A DNA stretch of 64,000 nt from Amycolatopsis vancoresmycina. GTDB lineage: Bacteria; Actinomycetota; Actinomycetes; Mycobacteriales; Pseudonocardiaceae. The position numbers and the translations under genes are program-made. Shown piece after piece: positions 25,259 through 33,631 of the stretch. The notes beneath the pieces are model-generated. The model had not been told where the DNA came from and did no database searches. It saw nothing but the letters and a program-made list of their open reading frames with translations. The stretch spans positions 124,001 to 188,000 of the forward strand of contig NZ_JNYY01000004.1 in NCBI RefSeq assembly GCF_000716785.1, written 5' to 3'. Each line of letters opens with the position of its first letter. Within the stretch, counting starts at the first letter, position 1.

Positions 25259-25497
25259 GGGGCCGGCTCCAGGGTCGCGTGGAGGCCGCGGACCTGCAGG
25301 GCCGCGGCGAAGTCCTCCGCCGGTCCGGCCGGCAGCGGGTCGAGCGCGACCGAGCCGGTCGTGTGGACCCGCTCCGCGGCGGCCCAGGAGTCTTCGGCCG
25401 GCAGCTCCAGCAGCTCCGCCAGCACCAAAGCCACCCCGGCGTGGCTGTTCACGTTGTCATCGTGGATCCGGACGACCCACTTCTCGTCGAGCTGCAC
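25255..25497 (-). CDS. Diverged ClpS-like adaptor paralogue
   Basis: 80 residues from GTG 25497, too short to stand out among ORFs. The core KWVVRIHDDNVNSHAGVALV, then ERVHTTGSVALD and VRGLHATLEP, follows the ClpS fold closely. In ClpS the N-degron pocket uses an Asn-Asp pair and a later His; here the pair reads His12-Asp13-Asp14 and His45 is kept, so the pocket is altered and specificity should differ from the main ClpS at 27060-27359. It follows the S58 peptidase stop by 31 nt and overlaps the DUF2017-like gene by 4 nt. No Shine-Dalgarno stands out before GTG. Confidence 0.72.
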   Translation of the reverse strand: MQLDEKWVVRIHDDNVNSHAGVALVLAELLELPAEDSWAAAERVHTTGSVALDPLPAGPAEDFAAALQVRGLHATLEPAP

Positions 25498-25528
25498 CCC
25501 AGGATGATCCGAGCCGGGCCGCCCGGCG

Positions 25529-26509
25529 TTACGCGAACGCTTCCGGCCAGACGTCCCGGTAGGCGGGCACCCCGCCGGCTGTGGTCGCCGCCAGCAGCCC
25601 GTGGACCATCGCCCGGGCGAACACCCGGGCGGCCGCCGAGCACAGCGCGTCCAGTGCCGCCGGCCGGGTCGCCGCGCCGAACGGGCCGCTCGCGTCCGGC
25701 AGCTCGCGCGCGCCCGTGGCCAGCGCGAACACCGTGTCACCGTCGAACATCGAGTGCGCCGGCCGCACCGCACGCGCCAGCCCGTCCTGCGCCGCGACCG
25801 CGATCCGCCGCGCCTCGGCCTTCGACAGGGCCGCGTCGACCGCGACCACGCCGATCGTCGTGTTCAGATCCGTCCGCCGCGACGGCAGGTCAGCGGCCCG
25901 CGAGGGCCACGTCACGCCGAACTCGCCGTGGTCGGCCGCGTAGGCCCGGCCTGTCGAGAGGTCCACGGCCTCCCCGGCCGCGTTGACCGCCGCCAGCGCC
26001 CCGACCGTGTACTCGCCGACGACCTCGCTCGCCGAGCCGATGCCGCCCTTCAGCGACCCGACAGCCGCCCCGGCGCCCGCGCCGACCGTCCCCAGGGCGA
26101 AGGAGCCCGAAGCCGCTTCGCAGGCCGCGTAGCCGAAGGACGCGTCGGGCCGGTTGCCCCACTCGCTGCGCGGCAGGTCGAACAGCACCGCCGCGGGCAC
26201 GATCGGCACGACCTCGTGCGGCTGCGTCCCGACCGGGAAGCCCAGGTTCCGCTCCGCCAGCCACCGCATCACGCCGTCGGCCGCGGCCAGGCCGTACGCC
26301 GACCCACCCGACAGGCACACGGCGTTGACCCGCTGCACCAGGTTCTCCGGCTCCAGCAGGTTCGTCTCGCGCGTGCCGGGCGCGCCGCCGCGCTGGTCGA
26401 CCGCGCCGACCGCACCCTCGGGCACGAGCACCACCGTCGTCCCGGTGGCCCAGCCGTCGCCGACCCGCTCGTGGTGCCCGACGAGGACACCGGGCACGTC
26501 GGTGATCAC
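25529..26509 (-). CDS. P1/S58-family N-terminal nucleophile peptidase (DmpA-like)
   Basis: 326 residues from GTG 26509, overlapping the DUF2017 stop by 4 nt. Segments typical of the DmpA/S58 family are present: GVLVGHHERVGDGWATGTTV, NLLEPENLVQRVNAVCLSGG, and DLNTTIGVVAVDAALSKAEA, in which the nucleophile threonine or serine generated by self-cleavage is expected (the DLNTTIGV stretch). It matches the mycobacterial Rv1333 gene by position. The physiological substrate is unknown; family members release D-amino acids or split amides. Confidence 0.88.
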   Translation of the reverse strand: MITDVPGVLVGHHERVGDGWATGTTVVLVPEGAVGAVDQRGGAPGTRETNLLEPENLVQRVNAVCLSGGSAYGLAAADGVMRWLAERNLGFPVGTQPHEVVPIVPAAVLFDLPRSEWGNRPDASFGYAACEAASGSFALGTVGAGAGAAVGSLKGGIGSASEVVGEYTVGALAAVNAAGEAVDLSTGRAYAADHGEFGVTWPSRAADLPSRRTDLNTTIGVVAVDAALSKAEARRIAVAAQDGLARAVRPAHSMFDGDTVFALATGARELPDASGPFGAATRPAALDALCSAAARVFARAMVHGLLAATTAGGVPAYRDVWPEAFA

Positions 26510-27063
26510 CCGGTCAGCGCCTGGATCAGCGTCTCCTGCACCCAGGTCAGCCAGTGGTAGACGCCGAGGTGCGGCGCCCGCGGGTCGTCCTCGGGCAGTT
26601 CGTCGGGCATGTCCTCGGTGACGTCGAGGGCGGTGCCGAGCGCCAGCCGGACGTCGTTGAGCGCGCCCAGCCAGGCGTCGGCCTGCTCCTCGGTCAGCCG
26701 GACGTGGCCGCCGTCGCGGGGCAGCGTGTCGAGCACGATCTTCGCGACGCCGACCTTGATGTCGAGCAGCTCCGGCTCGTGCAGCGACCGCATCGCCGCG
26801 GAGGAGTCGATGTCCTCGCGCGACGGGTTGTCCGGGTCGAGCTTGTGGAAGTCCGGGAGCAGCCGCGAGAGCACCGGGTCGTCCGGGGACTCGGTCGGCC
26901 CGGTCCGGATGCCGGTGAGCTCGGCGAGTTCGTCCTGCGGGGCCTCTTCGGCGCGCGCGGTGAGCATGTCCTCGAGCTGGCTGACCAGTCCGCGCAGCAC
27001 GGCCGCTTCCTGCTGCTCGAAGCCCGCGTGGATCACCGCACCCTTGCGCCGCCATCCGTTCAC
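26506..27063 (-). CDS. DUF2017-family protein
   Basis: 185 residues from GTG 27063, overlapping the clpS stop by 4 nt. The sequence is mostly helical and acidic (QEAAVLRGLVSQLEDML, PDFHKLDPDNPSREDIDSS, GGHVRLTEEQADAWLGAL), typical of the actinobacterial DUF2017 family, which is almost always found beside clpS. Its constant company suggests a role with ClpS or the Clp protease (inference). The same pair recurs, diverged, at 24764-25497. Confidence 0.88.
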   Translation of the reverse strand: MNGWRRKGAVIHAGFEQQEAAVLRGLVSQLEDMLTARAEEAPQDELAELTGIRTGPTESPDDPVLSRLLPDFHKLDPDNPSREDIDSSAAMRSLHEPELLDIKVGVAKIVLDTLPRDGGHVRLTEEQADAWLGALNDVRLALGTALDVTEDMPDELPEDDPRAPHLGVYHWLTWVQETLIQALTG

Positions 27064-27359
27064 GAGGGCTGCTCCATGGTGGCCCAGAGGCCGGCCGCGT
27101 GGAGTTTCGCCACGTCCGTCTCCACCTTCTCCTTGCTGCCGGACGACACGATCGCCTTGCCCTTGTGGTGCACGTCCAGCATCAGCTTGGTGGCGTGGTC
27201 GCGGCTGTAGCCGAACAGCTTCTGGAAGACGTACGTCACGTACGACATCAAGTTGACCGGGTCGTTCCACACCACGGTCCGCCACGGTGTGTCCGACTCG
27301 GCGACTTCCGCACCGGCCGGTTCGACCTGCGTCTGTTCGGATGCGACAGGCGTGGACAT
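27060..27359 (-). CDS. clpS: ATP-dependent Clp protease adaptor ClpS
   Basis: 99 residues from ATG 27359. Disordered acidic N-terminal tail of about 25 residues, then the core WRTVVWNDPVNLMSYVTYVF with Asn32-Asp33 of the N-degron pocket, LMLDVHHKGKAIV with the pocket His64, and LHAAGLWATME at the end. ClpS delivers proteins with destabilising N-terminal residues to ClpA/C. ATG 27368 is an alternative start. It is the first gene of the operon through DUF2017 and the S58 peptidase; pncB is divergent. Confidence 0.93.
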   Translation of the reverse strand: MSTPVASEQTQVEPAGAEVAESDTPWRTVVWNDPVNLMSYVTYVFQKLFGYSRDHATKLMLDVHHKGKAIVSSGSKEKVETDVAKLHAAGLWATMEQPS

Positions 27360-27433
27360 GCACCCCATGGTGTCACGGGGGTCACGGGGTACGCCGCGCC
27401 AGGTCCGGCCATGTGGGTGAATAGGCTTACCCC

Positions 27434-28735
27434 ATGGGTTCACCGGAACCGGCCACGGCCAGCACTGCGCTGCTCACCGACCACTACGAGCTGACCATGC
27501 TGGGCAGCGCGCTCGCCGACGGGACGCACGCGCGGCCCTGCGTGTTCGAAGTTTTCGCCAGGCGGCTCCCGGACGGCCGCCGCTACGGCGTCGTCGCGGG
27601 CACCGCCCGTGTCCTCGACGCGATCGCGGACTTCCGCTTCACCGACGCGGAGCTCGCGCAGCTGGAGGCCACCGCGGTCGTCGACGACGCGACGCTCGCC
27701 TGGCTGGCGGACTACGAGTTCTCGGGCGACATCGACGGCTACCCCGAAGGCGAGCTGTACTTCCCCGGCTCGCCGATCCTCACCGTCACCGGCTCGTTCG
27801 CCGAGTGCGTGCTGCTGGAGACGCTGGTGCTGTCGATCCTCAACCACGACAGCGCCATCGCGTCGGCGGCGGCCCGGATGTCCGGCGCCGCGCACGGCCG
27901 CCCGATCATCGAGATGGGCGGCCGCCGCACGCACGAGTACGCCGCGGTCGCGGCCGCGCGCGCCGCCTACCTGGCCGGGTTCGCGACGACGTCCAACCTG
28001 GAAGCCGGGCGCCGCTACGGCATCCCGACCCGCGGCACCGTCGCGCACGCCTTCATGCTGCTGCACGACAGCGAAGAAGCGGCCTTCCGCGCCCAGGTCG
28101 ACAAGATGGGCGCGGACACGACGCTGCTGGTCGACACCTACGACATCACCGCGGGCATCGAGACGGCCGTCCGCGTCGCCGGGCCCGAGCTCGGCGCGAT
28201 CCGGATCGACTCCGGCGACGTCGGCCCGCTCGCCCGCCGCGCCCGCGAGCAGCTGGACTCCCTCGGCGCGAAGGACACCCGGATCGTGGTGTCCGGCGAC
28301 CTCGACGAACACGCCATCGCGGCGCTGCGCGCGGAGCCGGTGGACGCGTACGGCGTCGGCACCTCGGTGGTCACCGGGTCCGGCGCGCCGACCGCCGGCA
28401 TGGTCTACAAGCTGGTCGAGGTGGACGGCAAGCCGGTCGCCAAGCGCAGCGCGCACAAGGAGTCCCGCGGCGGCCGCAAGTCCGCGCTGCGGCGCCACCG
28501 CGGCACGGGCACGGCGGTCGAGGAGGTCGTCTGGGCTTCCGGATCGGGCACGCCGGAGCCCGAAACCAACGACCGGCCGCTGCAGATCCCGCTGCTGCGC
28601 GCTGGCCGCCCGGAGCCGGACCTGCCTACGCTCGACGACGCCAGGCAGCGGCTGCGCCGCGGCCTGGTCAGCCTGCCGTGGGAGGGCCTCAAGCTCTCGC
28701 ACGGCGAGCCCGCGATCCCGACGTTGTTTCTCTGA
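27434..28735 (+). CDS. pncB: Nicotinate phosphoribosyltransferase
   Basis: 433 residues, type II phosphoribosyltransferase fold. ALLTDHYELTMLGSALADGT starts the protein as in the family, MGGRRTHEYAAVAAARAAYL carries the active-site His, and GAIRIDSGDVGPLARR and GVGTSVVTGSGAPT bind the ribose-phosphate end. It makes nicotinate mononucleotide for NAD salvage. The next gene, pncA, supplies its substrate and begins 15 nt later. Divergent from clpS. Confidence 0.95.
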   Translation: MGSPEPATASTALLTDHYELTMLGSALADGTHARPCVFEVFARRLPDGRRYGVVAGTARVLDAIADFRFTDAELAQLEATAVVDDATLAWLADYEFSGDIDGYPEGELYFPGSPILTVTGSFAECVLLETLVLSILNHDSAIASAAARMSGAAHGRPIIEMGGRRTHEYAAVAAARAAYLAGFATTSNLEAGRRYGIPTRGTVAHAFMLLHDSEEAAFRAQVDKMGADTTLLVDTYDITAGIETAVRVAGPELGAIRIDSGDVGPLARRAREQLDSLGAKDTRIVVSGDLDEHAIAALRAEPVDAYGVGTSVVTGSGAPTAGMVYKLVEVDGKPVAKRSAHKESRGGRKSALRRHRGTGTAVEEVVWASGSGTPEPETNDRPLQIPLLRAGRPEPDLPTLDDARQRLRRGLVSLPWEGLKLSHGEPAIPTLFL

Positions 28736-28750
28736 CAGGAAGGCCGACCG

Positions 28751-29329
28751 ATGGCGACCGCGCTGATCGTGGTGGACGTGCAGAACGACTTCTGCGAAGG
28801 GGGTTCGCTCGGCCTGCCGGGCGGGGCCGCGGCGGCCGCCGGCATCTCCAAGCAGGCCGCGGAGGGCGGGTACAGCCACGTCGTGGCCACCCGGGACAAC
28901 CACATCGACCCGGGCGACCACTTCAGCGAGACGCCGGACTTCAAGGACAGCTGGCCGGTGCACTGCGTCGCCGGCACGGCGGGCGCGTCGTTCCACGCCG
29001 CGCTCGACGTCGTCCCGATCGGCGAGGTGTTCTCGAAGGGCGAGTACAGCGCCGCGTACTCCGGCTTCGAGGGCGCGGCCCGCGACGGGAAGTCCCTGGA
29101 GGCGTGGCTGCGCGAGCACGACGTGACCGACGTCGACGTCGTCGGCATCGCGACGGACTTCTGCGTCCGCGCGACGGCCCTCGACGCGAAGAAGGCCGGC
29201 TTCGGGGTGCGGGTGCTGCTGGACCTGACCGTCGGCGGCTCGCAGCCGACGGTCGACGCGACGCTGAAGGACTTCGACGAGGCGGGCGTCACCTACACCG
29301 GCACCGCCGTCGTCGGCCCGGCCGCGTGA
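28751..29329 (+). CDS. pncA: Nicotinamidase
   Basis: 192 residues. The catalytic triad Asp9 (VVDVQNDFCEGG), Lys96 (EVFSKGEYSA) and Cys138 (ATDFCVRATALDA) is at the family spacing, and DNHIDPGDHFS supplies metal ligands. It hydrolyses nicotinamide to nicotinate for PncB. It also activates pyrazinamide in related bacteria. The stop overlaps the eda start (GTGA) by 4 nt. Confidence 0.95.
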   Translation: MATALIVVDVQNDFCEGGSLGLPGGAAAAAGISKQAAEGGYSHVVATRDNHIDPGDHFSETPDFKDSWPVHCVAGTAGASFHAALDVVPIGEVFSKGEYSAAYSGFEGAARDGKSLEAWLREHDVTDVDVVGIATDFCVRATALDAKKAGFGVRVLLDLTVGGSQPTVDATLKDFDEAGVTYTGTAVVGPAA

Positions 29330-29970
29330 AGGACCTGCAGGCGGCGCTGGCGGAACACCGGCTCGTCGCGATCCTGCGGGCCGCCGACGCGTCGCGGTTC
29401 GCCGACGCGGCGATGGTGCTGCACGCGGCGGGCGTCCGCCTGCTCGAAGCGACGCTGACGACGCCGGGCGCGCCCGCGGCCATCACCGCGCTGCGCCTGG
29501 CGCTGGGCGAAGCCGCGCTGATCGGCGCGGGCAGCGTCCGCGAACCGTCCGATGTGGACATCGCGGTGGACGCCGGCGCGGCGTACCTGATCACGCCGAC
29601 GGTCAACCCGGCGGTCCTCGAACGGGCGGCGGCCCTGGACACCCCGGTGGTCTGCGGCGCGCTGACGCCGACGGAGATCGACCAGGCGTGGCGGCTCGGC
29701 GCGGCCGCGGTGAAGGTGTTCCCGGTCGCGGCCGTGGGCGGCGTCGCGTACCTGCGCGCGGTGCGGGCGCCCCTGCCGGACGTCCCGCTGGTGCCGACCG
29801 GCGGCGTCCACCTGGCCGACGTCGAGGGCTACCTGCGGGCGGGCGCGATCGCGGTCGCCGCGGCGACGCCGTTGCTGGGCGACGCGCTCTCGTCCGGCGG
29901 CAGCCTGCCGGACCTGGCCGCGCGGGCGGGCGAGTTCGTCGCGGCGGCTTCGCGCTTCACGACCGCCTGA
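29326..29970 (+). CDS. eda: 2-Keto-4-hydroxyglutarate / KDPG aldolase
   Basis: 214 residues from GTG 29326. The class I aldolase Schiff-base lysine is Lys130 in AAAVKVFPVAAVGG, and Glu41 in LLEATLTTPG and GAGSVREPSDVDIA match the active site of the KDPG/KHG aldolase family. It splits 2-keto-3-deoxy-6-phosphogluconate, or 4-hydroxy-2-oxoglutarate, to pyruvate plus an aldehyde. Why it is coupled to NAD salvage genes is unclear. The next gene, on the other strand, starts right after its stop. Confidence 0.9.
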   Translation: MKDLQAALAEHRLVAILRAADASRFADAAMVLHAAGVRLLEATLTTPGAPAAITALRLALGEAALIGAGSVREPSDVDIAVDAGAAYLITPTVNPAVLERAAALDTPVVCGALTPTEIDQAWRLGAAAVKVFPVAAVGGVAYLRAVRAPLPDVPLVPTGGVHLADVEGYLRAGAIAVAAATPLLGDALSSGGSLPDLAARAGEFVAAASRFTTA

Positions 29971-30618
29971 TCACTTCTCGGCGAACGGGTCGCAGGCGGC
30001 CGTGCCCAGGTAGATGTCCCCGCTCGCGGGACCGCCCTGCGGGAACAGCTTGATGTGCACCGCGTGCGTCACCAGGCTGCCGTCCGGTGGCTGGGGCGTG
30101 ACGGTCTCGTTGAGGGTCACCGTCGCCAGCGCGGTGCCCGCGGCGCCGCCGGGGATGACGATCCGGTGGTTCGGCGGGATCTGCCCGGGCACGGTGATGC
30201 CCTCGACGGCTCCGACGGCCACTTCGCCGAGGCTGCCGGTCGCGGTCGTCGCGCACTTCACGGAGTACGTGCGCACGGTGATCTCCGGACCGCCGTAGCG
30301 CTGCAGCACGGTCGCCCGGAAGCGGCGTCCGGACGCCTGCGCGACCGACACGTCCTCCGACCGCCCGCACCCGCTGTCACCCGCGCCGAACACGGCGACG
30401 TCGCCGGTGGCACCCCCCTGCGTCCAGCCTCGGTACGGCCCGTCGACGGTGCACTTCGCCAGGTCGCCGGTGACGACGTGCTCGTTGTCGATCGTCACGT
30501 CCACCGAGCCGGAAGCCGCCCATCCGGTGGACGTCGCGGGAGCGGCGGCCCCCAGCACCGGCACGGCCAGCGTCGTCACGGCCAGCAACCGAAATGTCCT
30601 CTTCCTGGCGGTTCGCAT
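29971..30618 (-). CDS. Secreted protein, choice-of-anchor P-like beta protein
   Basis: 215 residues from ATG 30618 with GGAGG 6 nt upstream. A classical signal peptide (basic MRTARKRTFR, hydrophobic LLAVTTLAVPVLGAAAP, cleavage near ATS) is followed by an extracellular beta-rich domain with cysteines that could pair (KCTVDGPY, GDSGCGRS, KCATTATG, GTAACDPF). The layout resembles actinobacterial choice-of-anchor P proteins, but the match is not strong. Function unknown. Its stop lies against the convergent eda stop. Confidence 0.72.
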   Translation of the reverse strand: MRTARKRTFRLLAVTTLAVPVLGAAAPATSTGWAASGSVDVTIDNEHVVTGDLAKCTVDGPYRGWTQGGATGDVAVFGAGDSGCGRSEDVSVAQASGRRFRATVLQRYGGPEITVRTYSVKCATTATGSLGEVAVGAVEGITVPGQIPPNHRIVIPGGAAGTALATVTLNETVTPQPPDGSLVTHAVHIKLFPQGGPASGDIYLGTAACDPFAEK

Positions 30619-30798
30619 GCTCCGGCCTCCTCGGTTCCGTGACAGTTCGCAGTCGCCCCCTTCGTCATCGGCCGGTCCGGCGGCCGCCCTGATCGGGTCC
30701 ACCCGGACGAGTGGCCGGTGAGGAACGCAACTCGGCGGGTCCGCGGGACGGTAACGAGCGTTAACCTCGGGCGTCGCCTGTTCTCCTCGGGAGGTTTC

Positions 30799-31386
30799 GT
30801 GTCTTCGCTGTCCTTCGCCGGCAAGCGGCCCGTGCTGGCCGACCTCGTGCCCGGCTCGCTCGTGCGGGACATCGCGCTGGTCGCCGGCGGTGCCGTGCTC
30901 ACCGGCGCCGCCGCGCAGCTGACGATCCCGGTGCCGGGCAGCCCGGTGCCGATGACCGGCCAGACGTTCGCCGCGCTGCTCGTCGGCGCGTCGCTCGGCA
31001 TGTCGCGCGGTGCCGCGTCGATGCTGGTGTACCTGCTGGTCGGCGCGGTTGGCGTGCCGTGGTTCCAGCACGGCACCTCGGGCCTGTCCGGCGCCAGCGC
31101 CGGCTACATCGTCGGGTTCGTCTTCGCCGGTGCGCTGGTCGGCGCGCTGGCCGGCCGCGGCGGCGACCGGACGCCGGTCCGCACCGCGGGGACCATGGTG
31201 CTCGGCAACGTCGTGATCTACGCGTTCGGCGTGCCGTGGCTGATGGCTTCGACCGGGTTCGACCTGTCCACGGCGTTCGCCAAGGGCGTCACGCCGTTCC
31301 TGATCGGGGACGCGGTCAAGATCGTCGTGGCCGCCGGGCTGCTGCCACTGACCTGGAAGCTGGTCTCCGGCCGCACCCAGGACTGA
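30799..31386 (+). CDS. bioY: Biotin transporter BioY
   Basis: 195 residues from GTG 30799 with GGGAGG upstream. The ECF substrate-binding component has six hydrophobic segments, and IPVPGSPVPMTGQTFAALLV, the conserved BioY loop, is followed by YLLVGAVGVPWFQHGTSGLSG. BioY binds biotin in the membrane and works alone or with an energising EcfAT module; no ATPase is next to it here. A short imperfect inverted repeat lies upstream (30751-30765). A palindromic terminator follows at 31398. Confidence 0.93.
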   Translation: MSSLSFAGKRPVLADLVPGSLVRDIALVAGGAVLTGAAAQLTIPVPGSPVPMTGQTFAALLVGASLGMSRGAASMLVYLLVGAVGVPWFQHGTSGLSGASAGYIVGFVFAGALVGALAGRGGDRTPVRTAGTMVLGNVVIYAFGVPWLMASTGFDLSTAFAKGVTPFLIGDAVKIVVAAGLLPLTWKLVSGRTQD

Positions 31387-31397
31387 TCGCCCGAGCC

Positions 31398-31443
31398 CTC
31401 GTGAGTGGTAAGGGCAGTTCTAACTGCCCTTACCACTCACGAG
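31398..31443. terminator. Perfect 22-bp-arm palindrome after bioY
   Basis: Arms 31398-31419 and 31422-31443 are exact reverse complements separated by 2 nt, 11 nt after the bioY stop. The core GTGAGTGGTAAGG is identical to that at 541-588. It would end bioY transcripts before the co-directional dinG gene. Confidence 0.75.
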
Positions 31444-31512
31444 CCGGGGTCCTCCGCGACGCGAGTGGCCCGTTCGCGACGGAGCACCGATCTCTGTCGG
31501 TGGTGGCGGCTA

Positions 31513-33573
31513 ATGTGTGTCGCTGTGCCCGCCCGAACCGATTTCCCCGGCGTCCTCGAACTCCTCACCCACGCGGTGGAGTCCGTCGGCGGTGCCGAAC
31601 GCCCAGGGCAGGTGCAGATGGCCGACGCCGTCGGCCGTGCCATCCGCACCGGTGAGCACCTGGCCGTGCAGGCCGGCACCGGCACCGGCAAGTCGCTGGC
31701 CTACCTGGTGCCCGCGATCAGGCACGCCGTCGAGAAGGAAGCGACGGTCGTGGTCTCCACGGCGACGATCGCGCTGCAGCGCCAGCTCGTCGACCGCGAC
31801 CTGCCCCGCCTGGCGAAGGCGCTGAAGAAGCCGCTCGGCCGCGAGCCGACCTTCGCGATCCTCAAGGGCCGCCGCAACTACATGTGCCTGCACCGGCTGG
31901 ATTCCGGCGCGCCGGACGAGCCGGAGGACGCGCAGCTGTTCGACCCGTTCGCGGTGTCCCGGCTGGGCAAGGAGGTCACGCGGCTGCGGGAGTGGGCGTC
32001 GGACACCGAAACCGGCGACCGTGACGAGCTTGTCCCCGGCGTCACCGACCAGGCGTGGCGTCAGGTTTCCGTGACGGCGAAGGAATGTCTCGGTGCTTCG
32101 CGCTGCCCGATCGGCACGGACTGCTTCGCCGAGAAGGCCCGCGCCGAGGCCGGCCGCGCGGACGTCATCGTCACCAACCACGCGCTGCTGGCGATCGACG
32201 CGCTGCAGGGCTACCAGGTGCTGCCGGACCACGACGTGGTGATCATCGACGAGGCCCACGACCTGGTCGACCGGGTCACCTCGGTCGCCACCGGCGAGCT
32301 GACCAGCGCGATGTGCGCTTCGGCCGCGCGCCGCTGCGGCAAGCTCATCGACGCCGACGTCGCCGACCGCCTGCTGGAGGCGGGTGACGGGCTGGCGCTG
32401 ATCGTGGACGACCTGCCCGCGGGCCGGATGGACGAGCTGCCGCGGCCGCTGAAGGGCGCGATCCCGGCGGTCCGCGACGCCGCGCACGCGTGCATCACGG
32501 CGCTGGGCAGCGACCGCAAGGAGGACGTCGAGGGGGCCACCGCGCGCAAGCTGGCGCGGTCGCTGCTCGACGAGGTGCACGACACCGCGGTCCGGCTGCT
32601 GGAGGCGTTCGACGAGGACCAGGCGCACCAGCGGGACGTCGTCTGGCTCTCCGGCGACAAGTACTCGTCGAACCCGCGGCCGCCGGCGCTGAAGGTGGCG
32701 CCGCTCGGTGTCGCGGGCCTGCTGCGAGAGCGCGTGTTCAACCAGCACACGACGATCCTGACGTCGGCGACGCTGACCCTGGGCGGCACGTTCGACACGA
32801 TGGCGCGCCAGTGGGGCCTCCCGCCGGGCGCGGCGCGGGTCGAGCAGGCGCCGGGCGCCGCGACGGAGAAGGAAGCGCCGTCGGACGACTCGGGCCCGAA
32901 GTGGACCGGCCTGGACGTCGGCTCGCCGTTCGACCACCGGCGCAACGGCATCCTGTACCTGGCCAAGCACCTCCCGCCGCCGGGCCGCGACGGCCTGACT
33001 TCGTCCACAATGGACGAATTGGCCGAGCTGATCGAGGCCGCGGGCGGGCGCACGCTCGGGCTGTTCTCCTCGATGCGGGCGGCCAAGCAGGCCACGGAGG
33101 AGATGCGCGAGCGGCTGGACTTCCCGATCCTCTGCCAGGGCGACGACGCGACGTCGCTGCTGGTCCAGAAGTTCTCCGAGGACGTCCGCACCTGCCTGTT
33201 CGGCACGCTGAGCCTGTGGCAGGGCGTGGACGTGCCCGGGCCGTCGCTGCAGCTCGTGGTGGTCGACCGGATCCCGTTCCCGCGCCCGGACGACCCGGTG
33301 TCCTCGGCGCGCCAGCGCGCGGTGGAAGCCCGCGGCGGCAACGGGTTCCTGACGGTGGCGGCCACGCACGCGGCACTGCTGCTGGCACAGGGCACCGGGC
33401 GGCTGCACCGCGCGGTCAGCGACCGCGGGGTGGTGGCGGTGCTGGATTCGCGGCTGGCGAACGCCCGCTACGGCGGATTCCTGCGTGCGTCCCTGCCGCC
33501 GTTCTGGCCCACGATGGACCCGAAGGTGGTGCGGGACGCGCTGCGCCGGCTCGACGCAGCCGCGCCCGCGTGA
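31513..33573 (+). CDS. dinG: DinG-type XPD-like DNA helicase
   Basis: 686 residues from ATG 31513; GTG 31525 is an alternative. Walker A GTGTGK at 55-60, DEAH box DEAHDLVDR at 246-254, and four cysteines for the 4Fe-4S cluster at Cys125, Cys192, Cys198 and Cys204 (CLHR; CLGASRCPIGTDC). The C-terminal half has the helicase motifs IFSSMRAAKQ-like LFSSMRAAKQA, LFGTLSLWQGVDVPG and VVDRIPFPRPDDP. 5'-3' translocation on damaged or R-loop DNA is the family role. It matches the mycobacterial dinG gene by position near pncB and clpS. Confidence 0.93.
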   Translation: MCVAVPARTDFPGVLELLTHAVESVGGAERPGQVQMADAVGRAIRTGEHLAVQAGTGTGKSLAYLVPAIRHAVEKEATVVVSTATIALQRQLVDRDLPRLAKALKKPLGREPTFAILKGRRNYMCLHRLDSGAPDEPEDAQLFDPFAVSRLGKEVTRLREWASDTETGDRDELVPGVTDQAWRQVSVTAKECLGASRCPIGTDCFAEKARAEAGRADVIVTNHALLAIDALQGYQVLPDHDVVIIDEAHDLVDRVTSVATGELTSAMCASAARRCGKLIDADVADRLLEAGDGLALIVDDLPAGRMDELPRPLKGAIPAVRDAAHACITALGSDRKEDVEGATARKLARSLLDEVHDTAVRLLEAFDEDQAHQRDVVWLSGDKYSSNPRPPALKVAPLGVAGLLRERVFNQHTTILTSATLTLGGTFDTMARQWGLPPGAARVEQAPGAATEKEAPSDDSGPKWTGLDVGSPFDHRRNGILYLAKHLPPPGRDGLTSSTMDELAELIEAAGGRTLGLFSSMRAAKQATEEMRERLDFPILCQGDDATSLLVQKFSEDVRTCLFGTLSLWQGVDVPGPSLQLVVVDRIPFPRPDDPVSSARQRAVEARGGNGFLTVAATHAALLLAQGTGRLHRAVSDRGVVAVLDSRLANARYGGFLRASLPPFWPTMDPKVVRDALRRLDAAAPA

Positions 33574-33631
33574 CGCGGTCCACAGCCGCGCCCGGTACGG
33601 TGAAGCCACCGAAGCAACAAGGGAGCACCGG

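Noticed and set aside
30751..30765. GTAACGAGCGTTAAC before bioY as a biotin-repressor box
   Set aside because: The half-sites are out of register by one base and no matching site was seen to compare; kept only as a remark.
33003..33015. GTCCACA elements as an origin of replication
   Set aside because: Copies are scattered within genes rather than clustered, and no dnaA or dnaN is present.
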